A stretch of 64,000 nt of DNA from Deltaproteobacteria bacterium (GTDB lineage: Bacteria; Desulfobacterota; Desulfobulbia; Desulfobulbales; Desulfurivibrionaceae). The translations under genes were made by a program, and so were the position numbers. The notes beneath the pieces are model-generated. The model saw nothing but the letters and a program-made list of their open reading frames with translations. It did no database searches and was not told where the DNA came from. The stretch covers positions 1 through 64,000 of the forward strand of contig DUZW01000008.1 in the NCBI GenBank assembly GCA_013349295.1. Direction: 5' to 3'. The first letter of the stretch is position 1. Every line of letters begins with the position of its first letter. Shown here piece after piece: positions 26,460 through 35,390 of the stretch.

Positions 26460-27560
26460 CTAACCGTCCGCCAACAAGCGCCCGGTGTTGCCGCCGTCAG
26501 CGCTGACCCCCTTGTGGATCACCAGCTGTTTGCCCTCCTGCTGCCCGGCCTGATAGGTGTCGGCATGAAGCCGGGGCCCGGTATGCCGCACGGTGCGGAG
26601 GCGCGGATAACGCGCCCGGTAGTAACGGATCAGCCCCGGATCGGAGGCGCAAATCAGACTGGAGTCCGTATTATTGCCGGTGGTGCGCATGGCCTCCCGG
26701 TCCTGAATGGTGAGCTTTTCCCGAAAACCGTTGAGTACCCCGAGCCAATAGGAATTCTTCTCCCTGCCCGTTGCCGCCGTGCTTTTCCGGTACTCCTGCC
26801 AGAGATATTCAAGCCGGCGGATGAGAAAATGATAAACATGTCCGGCCACGGCCAGGTTTTCCTTGGCCCCGGTCAGTTCGATCACCCGCAGGGTTTCTCC
26901 GCTTTTCGCCTCAAATTGCCGGGCAATGACCACGTTGACATAAAAGAAATCCTTAAGAATCGCGGCAATGACCCTCTGGTGGGCGGCGATCCGCATGGCT
27001 CCCGGATTGATGACCAGATAATCATAATCGGTGGCCGCCTGGCATCCAAGCCGCTCAAGGTTGTACCGCCGGAGAATGGCATTGGCCTTCTGCATGGCCA
27101 GGGCGGCCTCATGTTCGTTGGCACTCCGGGCCAGGGCAAAAAGCTTCTCCACCCTGGCCAGCATGGCACCGGACCTCTGCCCTTCCCCGGTAAGCAGACG
27201 CGGGATTGCCCCCTGGGCACTGCGGAATTCCGGGTGCACCCCCAGCCGGTCGCAGGCCTCCTGAAAAGCCGGGCCGTGCGGCACCTCATCCCCACGGCCC
27301 ATGACCTGCTGGACATACTGGTGGCTCATCTCATGTTTCAACACCTCCAGCACCACATCCCAGGAATGGTCCAGGATCAACCAGGAGGCCAGGCTGAGGG
27401 TGTCCAGCCCCGGCGACCAGGTTCCGGCCCGGCTCTGGCCCTCCCTGATCTCAAAGAGCGGCAGCTTAAGCGGTACCCGGTACAGCCAGCAGAGCTGGCG
27501 ATATTCCTGGGCCAGCTGCCTGCGCCAGGTCTCGATGAGTCGGCTCTCTTTTTCGCGCAC
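26460..27560 (-). CDS. SprT-like metallopeptidase domain fused to DUF2786
   Basis: About 366 residues. The N-terminal part has a SprT-like zinc site, LKHEMSHQYV (HExxH), with a third ligand region HGPAFQEAC. From ~140 a DUF2786 domain follows (KLFALARSANEHEAALAMQK, then ANAILRRYNLE), and the rest is unrecognised. I place the start at GTG 27560, with GAGAGG seven bases upstream and 19 bases after the rnhA stop; an in-frame ATG at 27614 inside rnhA is an alternative. SprT relatives act on DNA-protein crosslinks, which would suit a gene next to RNase H, but this is inference. Confidence 0.8.
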   Translation of the reverse strand: MREKESRLIETWRRQLAQEYRQLCWLYRVPLKLPLFEIREGQSRAGTWSPGLDTLSLASWLILDHSWDVVLEVLKHEMSHQYVQQVMGRGDEVPHGPAFQEACDRLGVHPEFRSAQGAIPRLLTGEGQRSGAMLARVEKLFALARSANEHEAALAMQKANAILRRYNLERLGCQAATDYDYLVINPGAMRIAAHQRVIAAILKDFFYVNVVIARQFEAKSGETLRVIELTGAKENLAVAGHVYHFLIRRLEYLWQEYRKSTAATGREKNSYWLGVLNGFREKLTIQDREAMRTTGNNTDSSLICASDPGLIRYYRARYPRLRTVRHTGPRLHADTYQAGQQEGKQLVIHKGVSADGGNTGRLLADG

Positions 27561-27579
27561 CCGCAATCCTCTCGTCCTT

Positions 27580-28284
27580 TTAACCTTTATATCCGGTATC
27601 CACCGGCAAATCATCCTGCCGGGACGAGGCCACGGCCAGTTCGTCGCAGCGCTCGTTAAAGGGATTGCCGTTGTGTCCCTTGACCCAGTTGAAGGTGATA
27701 TCCAGCCCCTCGATGAGATCGAGCAGCTGCCCCCACAGATCGGGATTGATTGCCGGCTGCCGGTCCGATTTGACCCAGCCCCTTTTCCGCCACCCCTTGG
27801 CCCACCCCTTGCTGATCCCGTTCACCACATAGCTGGAATCGGAATAGAGGGCCACCGGCTTGTCGCGATGCTCCAGCTCCCGCAGGGCCACGATGCAGCC
27901 CATCAGCTCCATCCGGTTATTGGTGGTCAGCCGGAAGCCGCCGGACAGCTCCTTACGCTGGCCATTGTAGACCTGGACGATGCCGTAGCCGCCCGGCCCG
28001 GGATTGTACCTGGCGCCGCCATCGGTGTAGATGGAGACCACGCCCTCCTGGGGGGAGGTGTCCGATCCTGCCGCAGACCCGGATTTGACCGTACCCTTGA
28101 CGCTGCCCGGCCCACCCTGGCCGGAGGTGGGGTTTTTCAGCCAGGCCTCGGCCTCCCCCCGGGTGGCAAATCCCTTGAAGCGGGCGCCCTGAAAACCGAT
28201 GACCTGGGCCTGGGCCTTGGGCCAATTATCATAGATGCCGGGCACCCGCCCGGCCAGGATTGCGTAGAATTTCTTTGCCGCCAT
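27580..28284 (-). CDS. rnhA: ribonuclease HI with N-terminal hybrid-binding domain
   Basis: A 234-residue enzyme that cuts RNA in RNA-DNA hybrids. Residues ~1-50 are the hybrid-binding (viroplasmin-like) domain (KKFYAILAGRVPGIYDNW, FKGFATRGEAEAWL). A G/S-rich linker leads to the RNase H domain from ~80 with the four acidic residues in YTDGGA, NRMELMG, YSDSSYV and NERCDELA. The domain pair is typical of eukaryotic RNase H1 and a subset of bacteria. AAGGATAA precedes the ATG. Co-directional with the SprT-like gene. Confidence 0.92.
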   Translation of the reverse strand: MAAKKFYAILAGRVPGIYDNWPKAQAQVIGFQGARFKGFATRGEAEAWLKNPTSGQGGPGSVKGTVKSGSAAGSDTSPQEGVVSIYTDGGARYNPGPGGYGIVQVYNGQRKELSGGFRLTTNNRMELMGCIVALRELEHRDKPVALYSDSSYVVNGISKGWAKGWRKRGWVKSDRQPAINPDLWGQLLDLIEGLDITFNWVKGHNGNPFNERCDELAVASSRQDDLPVDTGYKG

Positions 28285-28347
28285 GTTTGGATTATCCTTG
28301 TTTTTGTTGCCAAGCTGTTTCAGCAGCCAGAGGGATACACTTTATTC

Positions 28348-28560
28348 TTCTGTTCATTTCTTTGCTTGCCCAAAGAAATGAACCAAAGAAAAGGCACCCT
28401 GCGTCCCTTGTCCCGCCATTGGCGGGATACCCGGAGTTTATGCCCCGCAGGGGTACTCCTCGATGCTGCCGGGGCTTTGCAAACTCGGCTTCGCCTCAAA
28501 CAATGCAAATCCCCTTTTCGGCAGCCTCTCCGGTGCTCGGCTGCGTGCCAATGGGATTTT
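28348..28560 (+). repeat. dispersed structured repeat, family 1, copy C
   Basis: Same orientation as copy A and almost identical. The hairpin GTTCATTTCTTTG-CTTGCC-CAAAGAAATGAAC (28352 on) is perfect here. It lies 63 bases before the rnhA start, on the divergent side. Confidence 0.85.
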
Positions 28561-28579
28561 CCCCTCCCCCATTTGTCCT

Positions 28580-28756
28580 GCCGCGCCTCGCAGACGGGGC
28601 GGATAAAGACGCGGGAACTGTTTGAGGGCGAAGCCCGAGTTTTTCCGCGTCCCGCCCTCGTCGAGAAGTAAGGGAAGCCCGTAGGGCCAGGACTGGCTGG
28701 GGTGCCTTTTTCTTGTTTCTTCTATTGGGCACGCAAAAGAAGAAAAAGAGAACCGC
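28580..28756 (-). repeat. diverged relative of family 1 repeat, inverted to copy C
   Basis: The end GGGGTGCCTTTTTCTTG followed by TTTCTTCTATTGGGCACGC and AAAAGAAGAAAAAG parallels the hairpin end of copy B (GGGTGCC, TTCATTTCTTTGGGCAAGC, AAAGAAATGAAC) with many changes but kept pairing. The core is different. With copy C it forms a back-to-back pair. Confidence 0.5.
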
Positions 28757-28922
28757 AGAAAGGCCGTTACTTCACTATTTCGTTACAATGCACCATCCAA
28801 ATCCCGCACTCACTTCTTGCCGCATTCCCCAATTTCAACTATGTTGCCCAGGCAAGAATACACCCTCGCTATAAAACCGCAAACGGCGATGCGCTCACTA
28901 CCCCTCCACGCAGGTAAAAAGA

Positions 28923-29090
28923 ATGAAACTATTTGTTACGCCCAAAGGCGACCGTTGGCTCTGCTCGGAATGTGAAGAGGATTTCAGCGAGACCATCACC
29001 GAAGAGGGCTGGCGCGTAGCCTTTTCAAAAATCGACCCCATGCTCCGCTGTTCCGAATGCAAACACGGCGACATCGAAATCTTTGATTGA
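28923..29090 (+). CDS. 55-residue zinc-ribbon-like protein
   Basis: A short gene, MKLFVTPKGDRW followed by CSEC and, near the end, CSEC. Two CxxC pairs 29 residues apart suggest a zinc ribbon. The stop codon overlaps the TTG start of the radical SAM gene (TTGA), so the two are translationally coupled. A partner or regulator role for the enzyme is likely; a role as its peptide substrate is possible but less so, because the cysteines form classic zinc pairs. AGG lies about 10 bases before the ATG. Confidence 0.6.
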   Translation: MKLFVTPKGDRWLCSECEEDFSETITEEGWRVAFSKIDPMLRCSECKHGDIEIFD

Positions 29091-29965
29091 TCCCGCAGGC
29101 ATTGAAAAAGTTCAAGAAGATATACCTTGAGATCACCAACCGCTGCAATCTTTCCTGCAGCTTCTGCCACCGGAGCGACCGGCCCAAAGCCTTCATGCGG
29201 GTGGAGGATTTCCGCGCCATCCTCCGCCGGATCGAGGGGCACACCGACCATCTTGCCCTGCATGTGCTGGGCGAGCCCCTGTTGCACCCGGATCTCGGCG
29301 ATATCCTCGCCCTCTGCCGGGAACACACCCTCAAGGTCAACCTGACCACCAACGGCACCCTGCTGCCCCAACGTCAGGGACTTTTGCTCTCCAGCCCGGC
29401 TCTGCGCCAGATCAACATCTCCCTGCACAGCTTCGTCGACCAGGAAGACAATCCAGCCATTGCCGGTTACCTGGAGGGGATTTTTGCCTTTATCCGAGAG
29501 GCTGCTGCCACCGAACTGCTGATCAGCCTGCGCCTCTGGAATCTGCCGACCACGACGGCAAATGTCCCCGGCTCCAACGCCCACATTCTGAAGGCGCTTG
29601 AAGCCTTTTTCTCCCTCTCCGAGCCGCTTGCCGACAGACTCACCCCCGGCCACGGCATCACCCTGGCGCCAAGAATTTTCCTGAGCCAAAACGCCCGCTT
29701 CACCTGGCCCCATGCCCCCGCCCCCGATCTGGGCGACACGGGCACCTGCCGAGGACTGCGGGATCATCTCGCCATCCTGGTGGACGGCACCGTGGTACCC
29801 TGCTGTCTCGATGCTGAGGCGGATATTCCCTTGGGCAACATCCACGGACAATCCCTTGCCGAGATCATCAACACCCCCTCCGCCGATGCCATACGCACCG
29901 GCTTTACTCAACGGAAACTCAACGATCCCCTCTGCCGCCGCTGCACCTACCGGCAATCCTTCTAA
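29087..29965 (+). CDS. radical SAM / SPASM-type enzyme
   Basis: A 292-residue radical SAM protein. The cluster motif CNLSCSFC lies at ~20-27 in EITNRCNLSCSFCHRSDRP; GEPLLHP and TTNGTLL follow. The C-terminus has a SPASM-like cysteine set: CRGL, VVPCCLDAEADIPLGNIHG, and CRRCTY, which should hold an auxiliary Fe-S cluster. Such enzymes modify peptides or make small metabolites; the substrate is not evident. The TTG start overlaps the stop of the 55-codon gene before it. Its 3' end overlaps rlmN by four bases, convergent. Confidence 0.82.
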   Translation: MIPQALKKFKKIYLEITNRCNLSCSFCHRSDRPKAFMRVEDFRAILRRIEGHTDHLALHVLGEPLLHPDLGDILALCREHTLKVNLTTNGTLLPQRQGLLLSSPALRQINISLHSFVDQEDNPAIAGYLEGIFAFIREAAATELLISLRLWNLPTTTANVPGSNAHILKALEAFFSLSEPLADRLTPGHGITLAPRIFLSQNARFTWPHAPAPDLGDTGTCRGLRDHLAILVDGTVVPCCLDAEADIPLGNIHGQSLAEIINTPSADAIRTGFTQRKLNDPLCRRCTYRQSF

Positions 29966-31083
29966 CTTTTCCCTGCCAGCTGGCCGCAGGCCGCCGAGAT
30001 ATCCGCGCCCCGACTCTGCCGGATAAAGGTGTTGAACCCCGCCTCGCGCAGCACCTTCTGAAAGGCAAGGGTCTGCGCCTCCTCGGGGCAGGCATATTCC
30101 GTCTCCCCGGAACCGTTATAGGGAAGCAGATTGATCCGGCTGGGAATACCTTCCAGCTTTTCCGCCAACAATCGCGCGTCCGCCAACGAATCGTTGATCC
30201 CCTTGAGCATGATGTACTCGAAGAGAATCACCTTCTTTTTCCCCAGCGGATACCTGCGGCAGGCCGCGAGCAGCGATTCCAGCCCATGGGTTCTGTTCAC
30301 CGGCATCAGGCTGCTGCGGACCGCATCATCGGCGGCGTGCAACGACACGGCCAGATTGACCCGGATGTCCCGCCCCAGATCGTCCATGCGCGGCACGATC
30401 CCGCAGGTGGAAACGGTGATCCGCCGTTCGGAAAAACCGAGGCCGTGGTCATCCATGAGGATCGTCAGCGCGGCCAGGAGGTTGTCGTAATTGGCCAGGG
30501 GTTCACCCATGCCCATGAAGACCAGATTGTTGAGCAACTCCCTCGGGGTGGCCCGATTGATGCCGGAGGCGAGCATGTGGGTCATCACCGCCAGCACCTG
30601 ACCTACGATCTCACCGGGGCGCAGGTTGCGGACAAAGCCGAGGCCCCCGGTGAGACAAAAGCGACAGCCCATGGCACAACCCGCCTGGGAGGAGATACAC
30701 AGGGTATGGCGACCCTCCTCGGGAATGAGTACGCTCTCGATCACCGCGCCATCCGCAAGGCGAAAGGCGAATTTCTCGGTACCGTCCGCTGATTTTTCCA
30801 CTGTCTCGGCTTCGAGAGTGCTCATGGCGGCATGGTGAGACAGCAGCGCCATCACCTCCCGGCTGATCCCAAGCTGGGAAAAATCGCAGACACCCGGCCG
30901 GCACAGCCGGGTAAAGATCTGCCGTCCCCTTTTGACAGGCAACCCCAGGGCAACGACGTACTCGCCCAGCTGGGCCGGGGTGAGATCGCGCAGATCGGGT
31001 TTACCGCCCTTCGGCAAGAGAGAATCCCGGCCGCCCGGCCGCGCTGTTTTTTGATGGCTATTCATCCACACTCTGTAACACAT
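29962..31083 (-). CDS. rlmN: dual-specificity 23S rRNA / tRNA (adenine-C2)-methyltransferase
   Basis: A 373-residue radical SAM methylase acting on A2503 of 23S rRNA and A37 of some tRNAs. It has CAMGCRFCLTG (CxxxCxxC), VFMGMGEPLANYDN, ITVSTCGIVP with the first catalytic cysteine, VSLHAADD, and SAACGQL with the second near the C-terminus. Length is normal. An ATG seven codons in (31062) is an alternative start. Confidence 0.94.
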   Translation of the reverse strand: MCYRVWMNSHQKTARPGGRDSLLPKGGKPDLRDLTPAQLGEYVVALGLPVKRGRQIFTRLCRPGVCDFSQLGISREVMALLSHHAAMSTLEAETVEKSADGTEKFAFRLADGAVIESVLIPEEGRHTLCISSQAGCAMGCRFCLTGGLGFVRNLRPGEIVGQVLAVMTHMLASGINRATPRELLNNLVFMGMGEPLANYDNLLAALTILMDDHGLGFSERRITVSTCGIVPRMDDLGRDIRVNLAVSLHAADDAVRSSLMPVNRTHGLESLLAACRRYPLGKKKVILFEYIMLKGINDSLADARLLAEKLEGIPSRINLLPYNGSGETEYACPEEAQTLAFQKVLREAGFNTFIRQSRGADISAACGQLAGKS

Positions 31084-31311
31084 TTTCGCCCTGTTTCAAA
31101 GTATGGCAAGAGATAATCCAACCCCAAAAACCCCTTGACGCAGCTGGATAAATAAATCAAATATACATTTAACTTATTTTAGTTACAAACAATCCCGACC
31201 ATGGCCTTTAACAGAATACCTTGAGACAAAATCCGTTCGCCGCCAAGCCTGTCGCAGGGCGGCCATTGTCTCACTCCAGCAACGACCGAAATCGACTCAA
31301 GGATACACCCC

Positions 31312-31989
31312 GTGAGAAAACAACGATGCGACGGCCAGGAAACCCGATTGAACCTCCTGGCCGCCGCAGGCGAAATATTTGCCCGCAAGGGCTTTCGCCA
31401 AGCTACCATCGCTGAAATCTGCAAGCAGGCAGGGGCCAACACCGCCGCGATCAGTTACCATTTCGGCAGCAAGGAAGCCTTGTATGTGGAAAGCTGGCGT
31501 TACGCCTTCAACCAATCATTAAAAACCTACCCCCTGAATGGCGGCATCCCGGACGAGGCCACGGCGGAAGACCGGTTGCGCGGACGGATCCTCGCGATCA
31601 TGCGGAGGATCATCGACCCGAAAAGTCATGAATTTGATATCTTCCACAAGGAAATGGCCAGCCCCACCGGCCTCCTGGCCAAGGCCATCCAGGAATCCGT
31701 GGAGCCGATCTTTAAAGGCCTCCTGCTCCTGGTCGGAGAATTGCTCGGCAAAGCCCCCCACGAGTACGAGGTGCAGCTCTGCGCCATGAGTATCCGTGCC
31801 CAATGTTTCGGGCCGCTGATGCACGCCCGCCGCCGCAAAAATGTCCAAGGACTCCCGCCGACCGATCTTGAACCGCTGCTCGAGGATGTGGAGCAGCTGG
31901 CGGACCATGTCACCCGCTTCAGCCTTGCAGGGATTCGGGCGCTTCGCCCCCAAGATACGCAACAATCAGACAACGAGGTTGGATCATGA
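31312..31989 (+). CDS. TetR-family regulator, CecR (YbiH)-like
   Basis: A 225-residue regulator. The N-terminal helix-turn-helix is LAAAGEIFARKGFRQATIAE followed by ICKQAGANTAAISYHFGSKE; the C-terminal part (LGKAPHEYEVQLCAMSIRAQ, PLMHARR) resembles the CecR/YbiH group, which controls efflux genes. It starts with GTG at 31312. The last four bases overlap the MacA-like gene, so it is the first gene of the efflux operon and its probable regulator. The AT-rich stretch at 31145-31190 upstream likely holds promoter and operator, but no clean palindrome is seen. Confidence 0.88.
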   Translation: MRKQRCDGQETRLNLLAAAGEIFARKGFRQATIAEICKQAGANTAAISYHFGSKEALYVESWRYAFNQSLKTYPLNGGIPDEATAEDRLRGRILAIMRRIIDPKSHEFDIFHKEMASPTGLLAKAIQESVEPIFKGLLLLVGELLGKAPHEYEVQLCAMSIRAQCFGPLMHARRRKNVQGLPPTDLEPLLEDVEQLADHVTRFSLAGIRALRPQDTQQSDNEVGS

Positions 31990-33284
31990 AACATCCGGGC
32001 AAGCAATCCCTTATTGCGCTGATCGCCGTGCTTCTTCTCGGCAGCCTGGCCGCCTGGCAGCTTAGCCGCAGCAAGGAAAACAACGCCGCCTACCGGAGCG
32101 CCGAACTCAAGCGCGGGGATCTGCTGGTTTCCATCAGCGCCACCGGCACCGTGGAACCGGAAGAGGTCATCGACGTGGGCGCCCAGGTGGCCGGGCGGAT
32201 CATCTCCTTTGGCACGGATGCCAAGGGCAAAACCGTGGACTACGGCTCCGTGGTCGAGGCAGGCACGGTGCTGGCCCGGATCGACGACTCCCTCTACGCC
32301 GCGGATGTAACCCAGGCAGAGGCCCAGCTCCTTTCAAGCAAGGCCGGATTGCAGCGAGCCCAGGCCGACTTAAACCAGGCGGAACAGAACTGGAAGCGGG
32401 CTCAACTCCTCGGCTCCTCCCAAGCCCTGTCGCAATCGAGCTACGAGGCTTACGAATCGGCGCATAAAACCGCACTGGCCCAAGTGGCGGTCAGCGAAGC
32501 GGCAATCAGCCAGGCCGAGGCGTCCCTCAAACGCGCCCAGCGCAATCTGGGCTACTGCACCATTACCTCGCCGGTCAAGGGCATCATCATCGACCGCAGG
32601 GTCAACACCGGCCAGACCGTGGTGGCGAGCCTCAACGCCCCGAGCCTCTTTCTGCTGGCCAAGGATCTCACCCGCATCCAGGTCTGGGTGGCGGTGAACG
32701 AAGCGGACATCGGCAAAATCCACCCCGGCCTGCCGGTGAGCTTCACGGTGGATGCCTTTCCCGGCGAAACCTTCCGGGGCAAGGTGGGCAAGATCCGGCT
32801 CAACGCCTCGATGACCCAGAACGTTGTGACCTACACGGTTGAAATCACCACCGACAACACCGATGGCCGGCTCCTGCCTTACCTCACCGCCAATGTCCAG
32901 TTTGAGCTGCTGCAGCTCAGCAATGTCTTGCAGGCGCCCAACGCCGCCTTGCGCTGGAGCCCGCCTGCCAAGGAGGGCGAGGCAGAGAACGACACAAAAA
33001 AAGGCGGGATGGAGCGGGGCAAAAAAACCGCCTCTGCCCTGGGGCCGGACCCCGGCAAGAGCCGCGGCATCCTCTGGGTGCTGGACGAGGCTCAAAAGCC
33101 CCGGAAAATCGAGGTCAAAACCGGAGCCAGCGACGGGGCCAACACCGTGGTGGAGAGTGCCGATCTGCGCGAAGGAATGCAGGTTATCACCGGGATGCGC
33201 ATATCCGACTCCGGCAAGAACGGTGGAGGCAACCCCTTCACCCCGCAGTTCGGCGCCGGCAAGAAGCCCAAGGGAGAGAAGTAG
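31986..33284 (+). CDS. MacA-like membrane fusion protein
   Basis: A 432-residue HlyD/MacA-type periplasmic adaptor. One N-terminal membrane anchor (SLIALIAVLLLGSLAAW), a lipoyl half (ISATGTVEPEEVIDVGAQVA), a helical hairpin (~95-170, many A and Q), second lipoyl half (GYCTITSPVKGIIIDRRVN), beta-barrel and membrane-proximal domain. An unusual charged insert (KEGEAENDTKKGGMERGKKT) lies at ~325-345. GAGG precedes the ATG. It links the inner-membrane ABC transporter at 33.3-35.4 kb to the outer-membrane protein at 35.6 kb. Confidence 0.92.
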   Translation: MKHPGKQSLIALIAVLLLGSLAAWQLSRSKENNAAYRSAELKRGDLLVSISATGTVEPEEVIDVGAQVAGRIISFGTDAKGKTVDYGSVVEAGTVLARIDDSLYAADVTQAEAQLLSSKAGLQRAQADLNQAEQNWKRAQLLGSSQALSQSSYEAYESAHKTALAQVAVSEAAISQAEASLKRAQRNLGYCTITSPVKGIIIDRRVNTGQTVVASLNAPSLFLLAKDLTRIQVWVAVNEADIGKIHPGLPVSFTVDAFPGETFRGKVGKIRLNASMTQNVVTYTVEITTDNTDGRLLPYLTANVQFELLQLSNVLQAPNAALRWSPPAKEGEAENDTKKGGMERGKKTASALGPDPGKSRGILWVLDEAQKPRKIEVKTGASDGANTVVESADLREGMQVITGMRISDSGKNGGGNPFTPQFGAGKKPKGEK

Positions 33285-33291
33285 AGCAGCC

Positions 33292-34017
33292 ATGGACCTC
33301 ATCACCCTGCGCTCCATTGAAAAAACCTACCAGATGGGCGACATCTCCGTGCCCGTGCTGAAAGGTATCTCCCTGTCCATCCGGCAGGGGGAGCTGGTGG
33401 CGCTCACCGGCTCGTCCGGCTCCGGAAAATCCACCCTGATGAACATCCTGGGCTGCCTGGACCATCCGACCGCCGGCGAATACTGGCTGGACGGCCAGGA
33501 GGTATCCAAGCTCTCCGCCGACGAGCGGGCCTTGCTCCGCAACCGCAAGCTGGGCTTTGTCTTCCAGAGCTTCAACCTGCTGGCCAGAACCAGCGCCATC
33601 GAAAACGTAGCCATGCCGCTCTCCTACAGCGCCGAAAATTTGAGCGAACGCCAAGCCAGGGAGCGGGCCGCGGAGATGCTCGTCCGGGTTGGGTTGGCTG
33701 ACCGGCTGGAGCACCACCCCTCCCAGCTTTCCGGCGGCCAGCAGCAACGGGTGGCCATCGCCCGGGCCCTGATCAACCGGCCGCCGGTGCTCTTTGCCGA
33801 CGAACCCACCGGCAACCTGGATTCCCGGACCAGCGAAGAGGTGCTCCAGATGTTCGAGCGGCTCAACACCGAGGACGGCATCACCATCATCATGGTGACC
33901 CACGACCCCAAGGTGGCCGGACACGCCAAACGGATGATCCGCATGGACGACGGGGTGATTCTCGACGATGCCGCCCCCGCGGGGACAAGCAGCAAAACCC
34001 CGGGAGACGCGCCATGA
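33292..34017 (+). CDS. ABC transporter ATP-binding protein, MacB/LolD type
   Basis: A 241-residue ATPase: Walker A GSSGSGKST, Q-loop VFQSFNLLART, signature LSGGQQQRVAIARAL, Walker B VLFADEPTGNLD, and H-loop VTHD. It starts at ATG 33292, seven bases after the MacA-like stop. In E. coli MacB the ATPase and permease are one chain; here they are separate genes overlapping by four bases. Confidence 0.93.
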   Translation: MDLITLRSIEKTYQMGDISVPVLKGISLSIRQGELVALTGSSGSGKSTLMNILGCLDHPTAGEYWLDGQEVSKLSADERALLRNRKLGFVFQSFNLLARTSAIENVAMPLSYSAENLSERQARERAAEMLVRVGLADRLEHHPSQLSGGQQQRVAIARALINRPPVLFADEPTGNLDSRTSEEVLQMFERLNTEDGITIIMVTHDPKVAGHAKRMIRMDDGVILDDAAPAGTSSKTPGDAP

Positions 34018-35381
34018 GAGTCTACACCACCGCCCGCACCGCCTTCCGGGCCCTGCGCCGCAATCCCATGCGGGCCATGCTCACCACCCTCGGGATCGTC
34101 ATCGGCGTAGGCGCGGTCATCGCCATGATGGAGATCGGCGCGGGAGCCTCGGCGGCCCTCAAAAAAACCATCGCCAGCATGGGGGCCAACGTCCTGGTCA
34201 TCCGGCCCGGCACCGCTTCCAGCGGCGGGGTCTCCTTCGGGGCAGGCAGCACCACCACCCTGACCCCGGAAGACAGTCAGGCCATCCTGCGGGAATGCCC
34301 CTCGGTGCGCAACGCCGCGCCCATGGTCCGGGCCCGGACCCAGGTGGTCTACGGCAACCGCAACTGGGTGCCCAACGCCATCTACGGCACCACCCCCGCC
34401 TATCTCGATGTCCAGGACTGGTCCATCCTGGCCGAAGGCGAGCCCTTCACGGATCGGGACGTACTCAACGGCAACCGGGTCTGCATTCTGGGCCAGAGCC
34501 TGGTCCGGGAACTGTTCGAGGGCGTGTCCCCCGTGGGCAGGGAGATCCGGATCAAGAATATTACCTTTAAGGTGATCGGAGTACTCACCCCCAAGGGTGC
34601 CAACATGATGGGCTTTGATCAGGATGATGTCGTCCTCGCCCCTTGGACCACCATCAAATACCGGGTCACCGGCGCCAGCCTCGCCACCTCCAACCAAAGC
34701 AGCACCGCCGCCACCGATTCGGTGAACACCCTGTCCAATCTCTACCCCACGGCCCAGCGCAGTCTCTACCCCGAACGTTCCAGCGTCCAGCAAGCCAACA
34801 ATCCCATGCCGGTGCGCTTCGCCAATATCGACCAGATCATGGCCGCAGCCAACAGTTCGGCGGAGATCGCCATGGCCATCGACCAGATTGGCGGGGTGCT
34901 CAGGGAACGGCACCGCATTCGCGGCGAAGAACCGGACGATTTCAACATCCGCGACATGGCCGAACTCACCAAAACCCTTTCCACCACCACCGCCCTGATG
35001 ACCAACCTGCTGCTGGCCGTGGCCATGATCTCCCTGGTCGTCGGCGGAGTGGGGATCATGAACATCATGCTGGTTTCGGTTACCGAACGCACCCGGGAGA
35101 TCGGCTTGCGCATGGCGGTCGGGGCCCGGGGACGAGACATCCTCCGCCAGTTTCTCGTTGAGGCCGTGGTCCTCTGCCTCACCGGCGGGGCCATGGGCAT
35201 TGTCCTCGGCCACGGCGGCTCCCTGCTGGTACAGGTTCTGCTCAAGTGGCCGGTGGAGACCTCGCCTGCGGCCATCGCCACGGCGGTACTGGTTTCGGCC
35301 GGGGTGGGCATCATCTTCGGATTCTACCCGGCCTGGAAAGCCTCGCGGCTTGATCCCATCGAGGCTTTACGCTATGAATAA
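34014..35381 (+). CDS. ABC transporter permease, MacB type
   Basis: A 455-residue permease with one N-terminal membrane helix (AMLTTLGIVIGVGAVIAMM), a large periplasmic domain (~50-320) and three C-terminal helices in the FtsX-like domain (TNLLLAVAMISLVVGGVGIM, then NIMLVSVTERTREIGLRMAV, FGFYPAWKASRLDPIEALRYE). GGGAGA precedes the ATG that overlaps the ATPase stop. Likely cargo: macrolide-like drugs, lipopeptides or siderophores; not determined. Confidence 0.93.
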   Translation: MRVYTTARTAFRALRRNPMRAMLTTLGIVIGVGAVIAMMEIGAGASAALKKTIASMGANVLVIRPGTASSGGVSFGAGSTTTLTPEDSQAILRECPSVRNAAPMVRARTQVVYGNRNWVPNAIYGTTPAYLDVQDWSILAEGEPFTDRDVLNGNRVCILGQSLVRELFEGVSPVGREIRIKNITFKVIGVLTPKGANMMGFDQDDVVLAPWTTIKYRVTGASLATSNQSSTAATDSVNTLSNLYPTAQRSLYPERSSVQQANNPMPVRFANIDQIMAAANSSAEIAMAIDQIGGVLRERHRIRGEEPDDFNIRDMAELTKTLSTTTALMTNLLLAVAMISLVVGGVGIMNIMLVSVTERTREIGLRMAVGARGRDILRQFLVEAVVLCLTGGAMGIVLGHGGSLLVQVLLKWPVETSPAAIATAVLVSAGVGIIFGFYPAWKASRLDPIEALRYE

Positions 35382-35390
35382 GGTAATTGC

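Noticed and set aside
27301-28671. A 456-codon plus-strand open frame
   Set aside because: It lies antisense to the SprT-like and rnhA genes, which have clear family motifs, and runs into a repeat; its own sequence has no family character.
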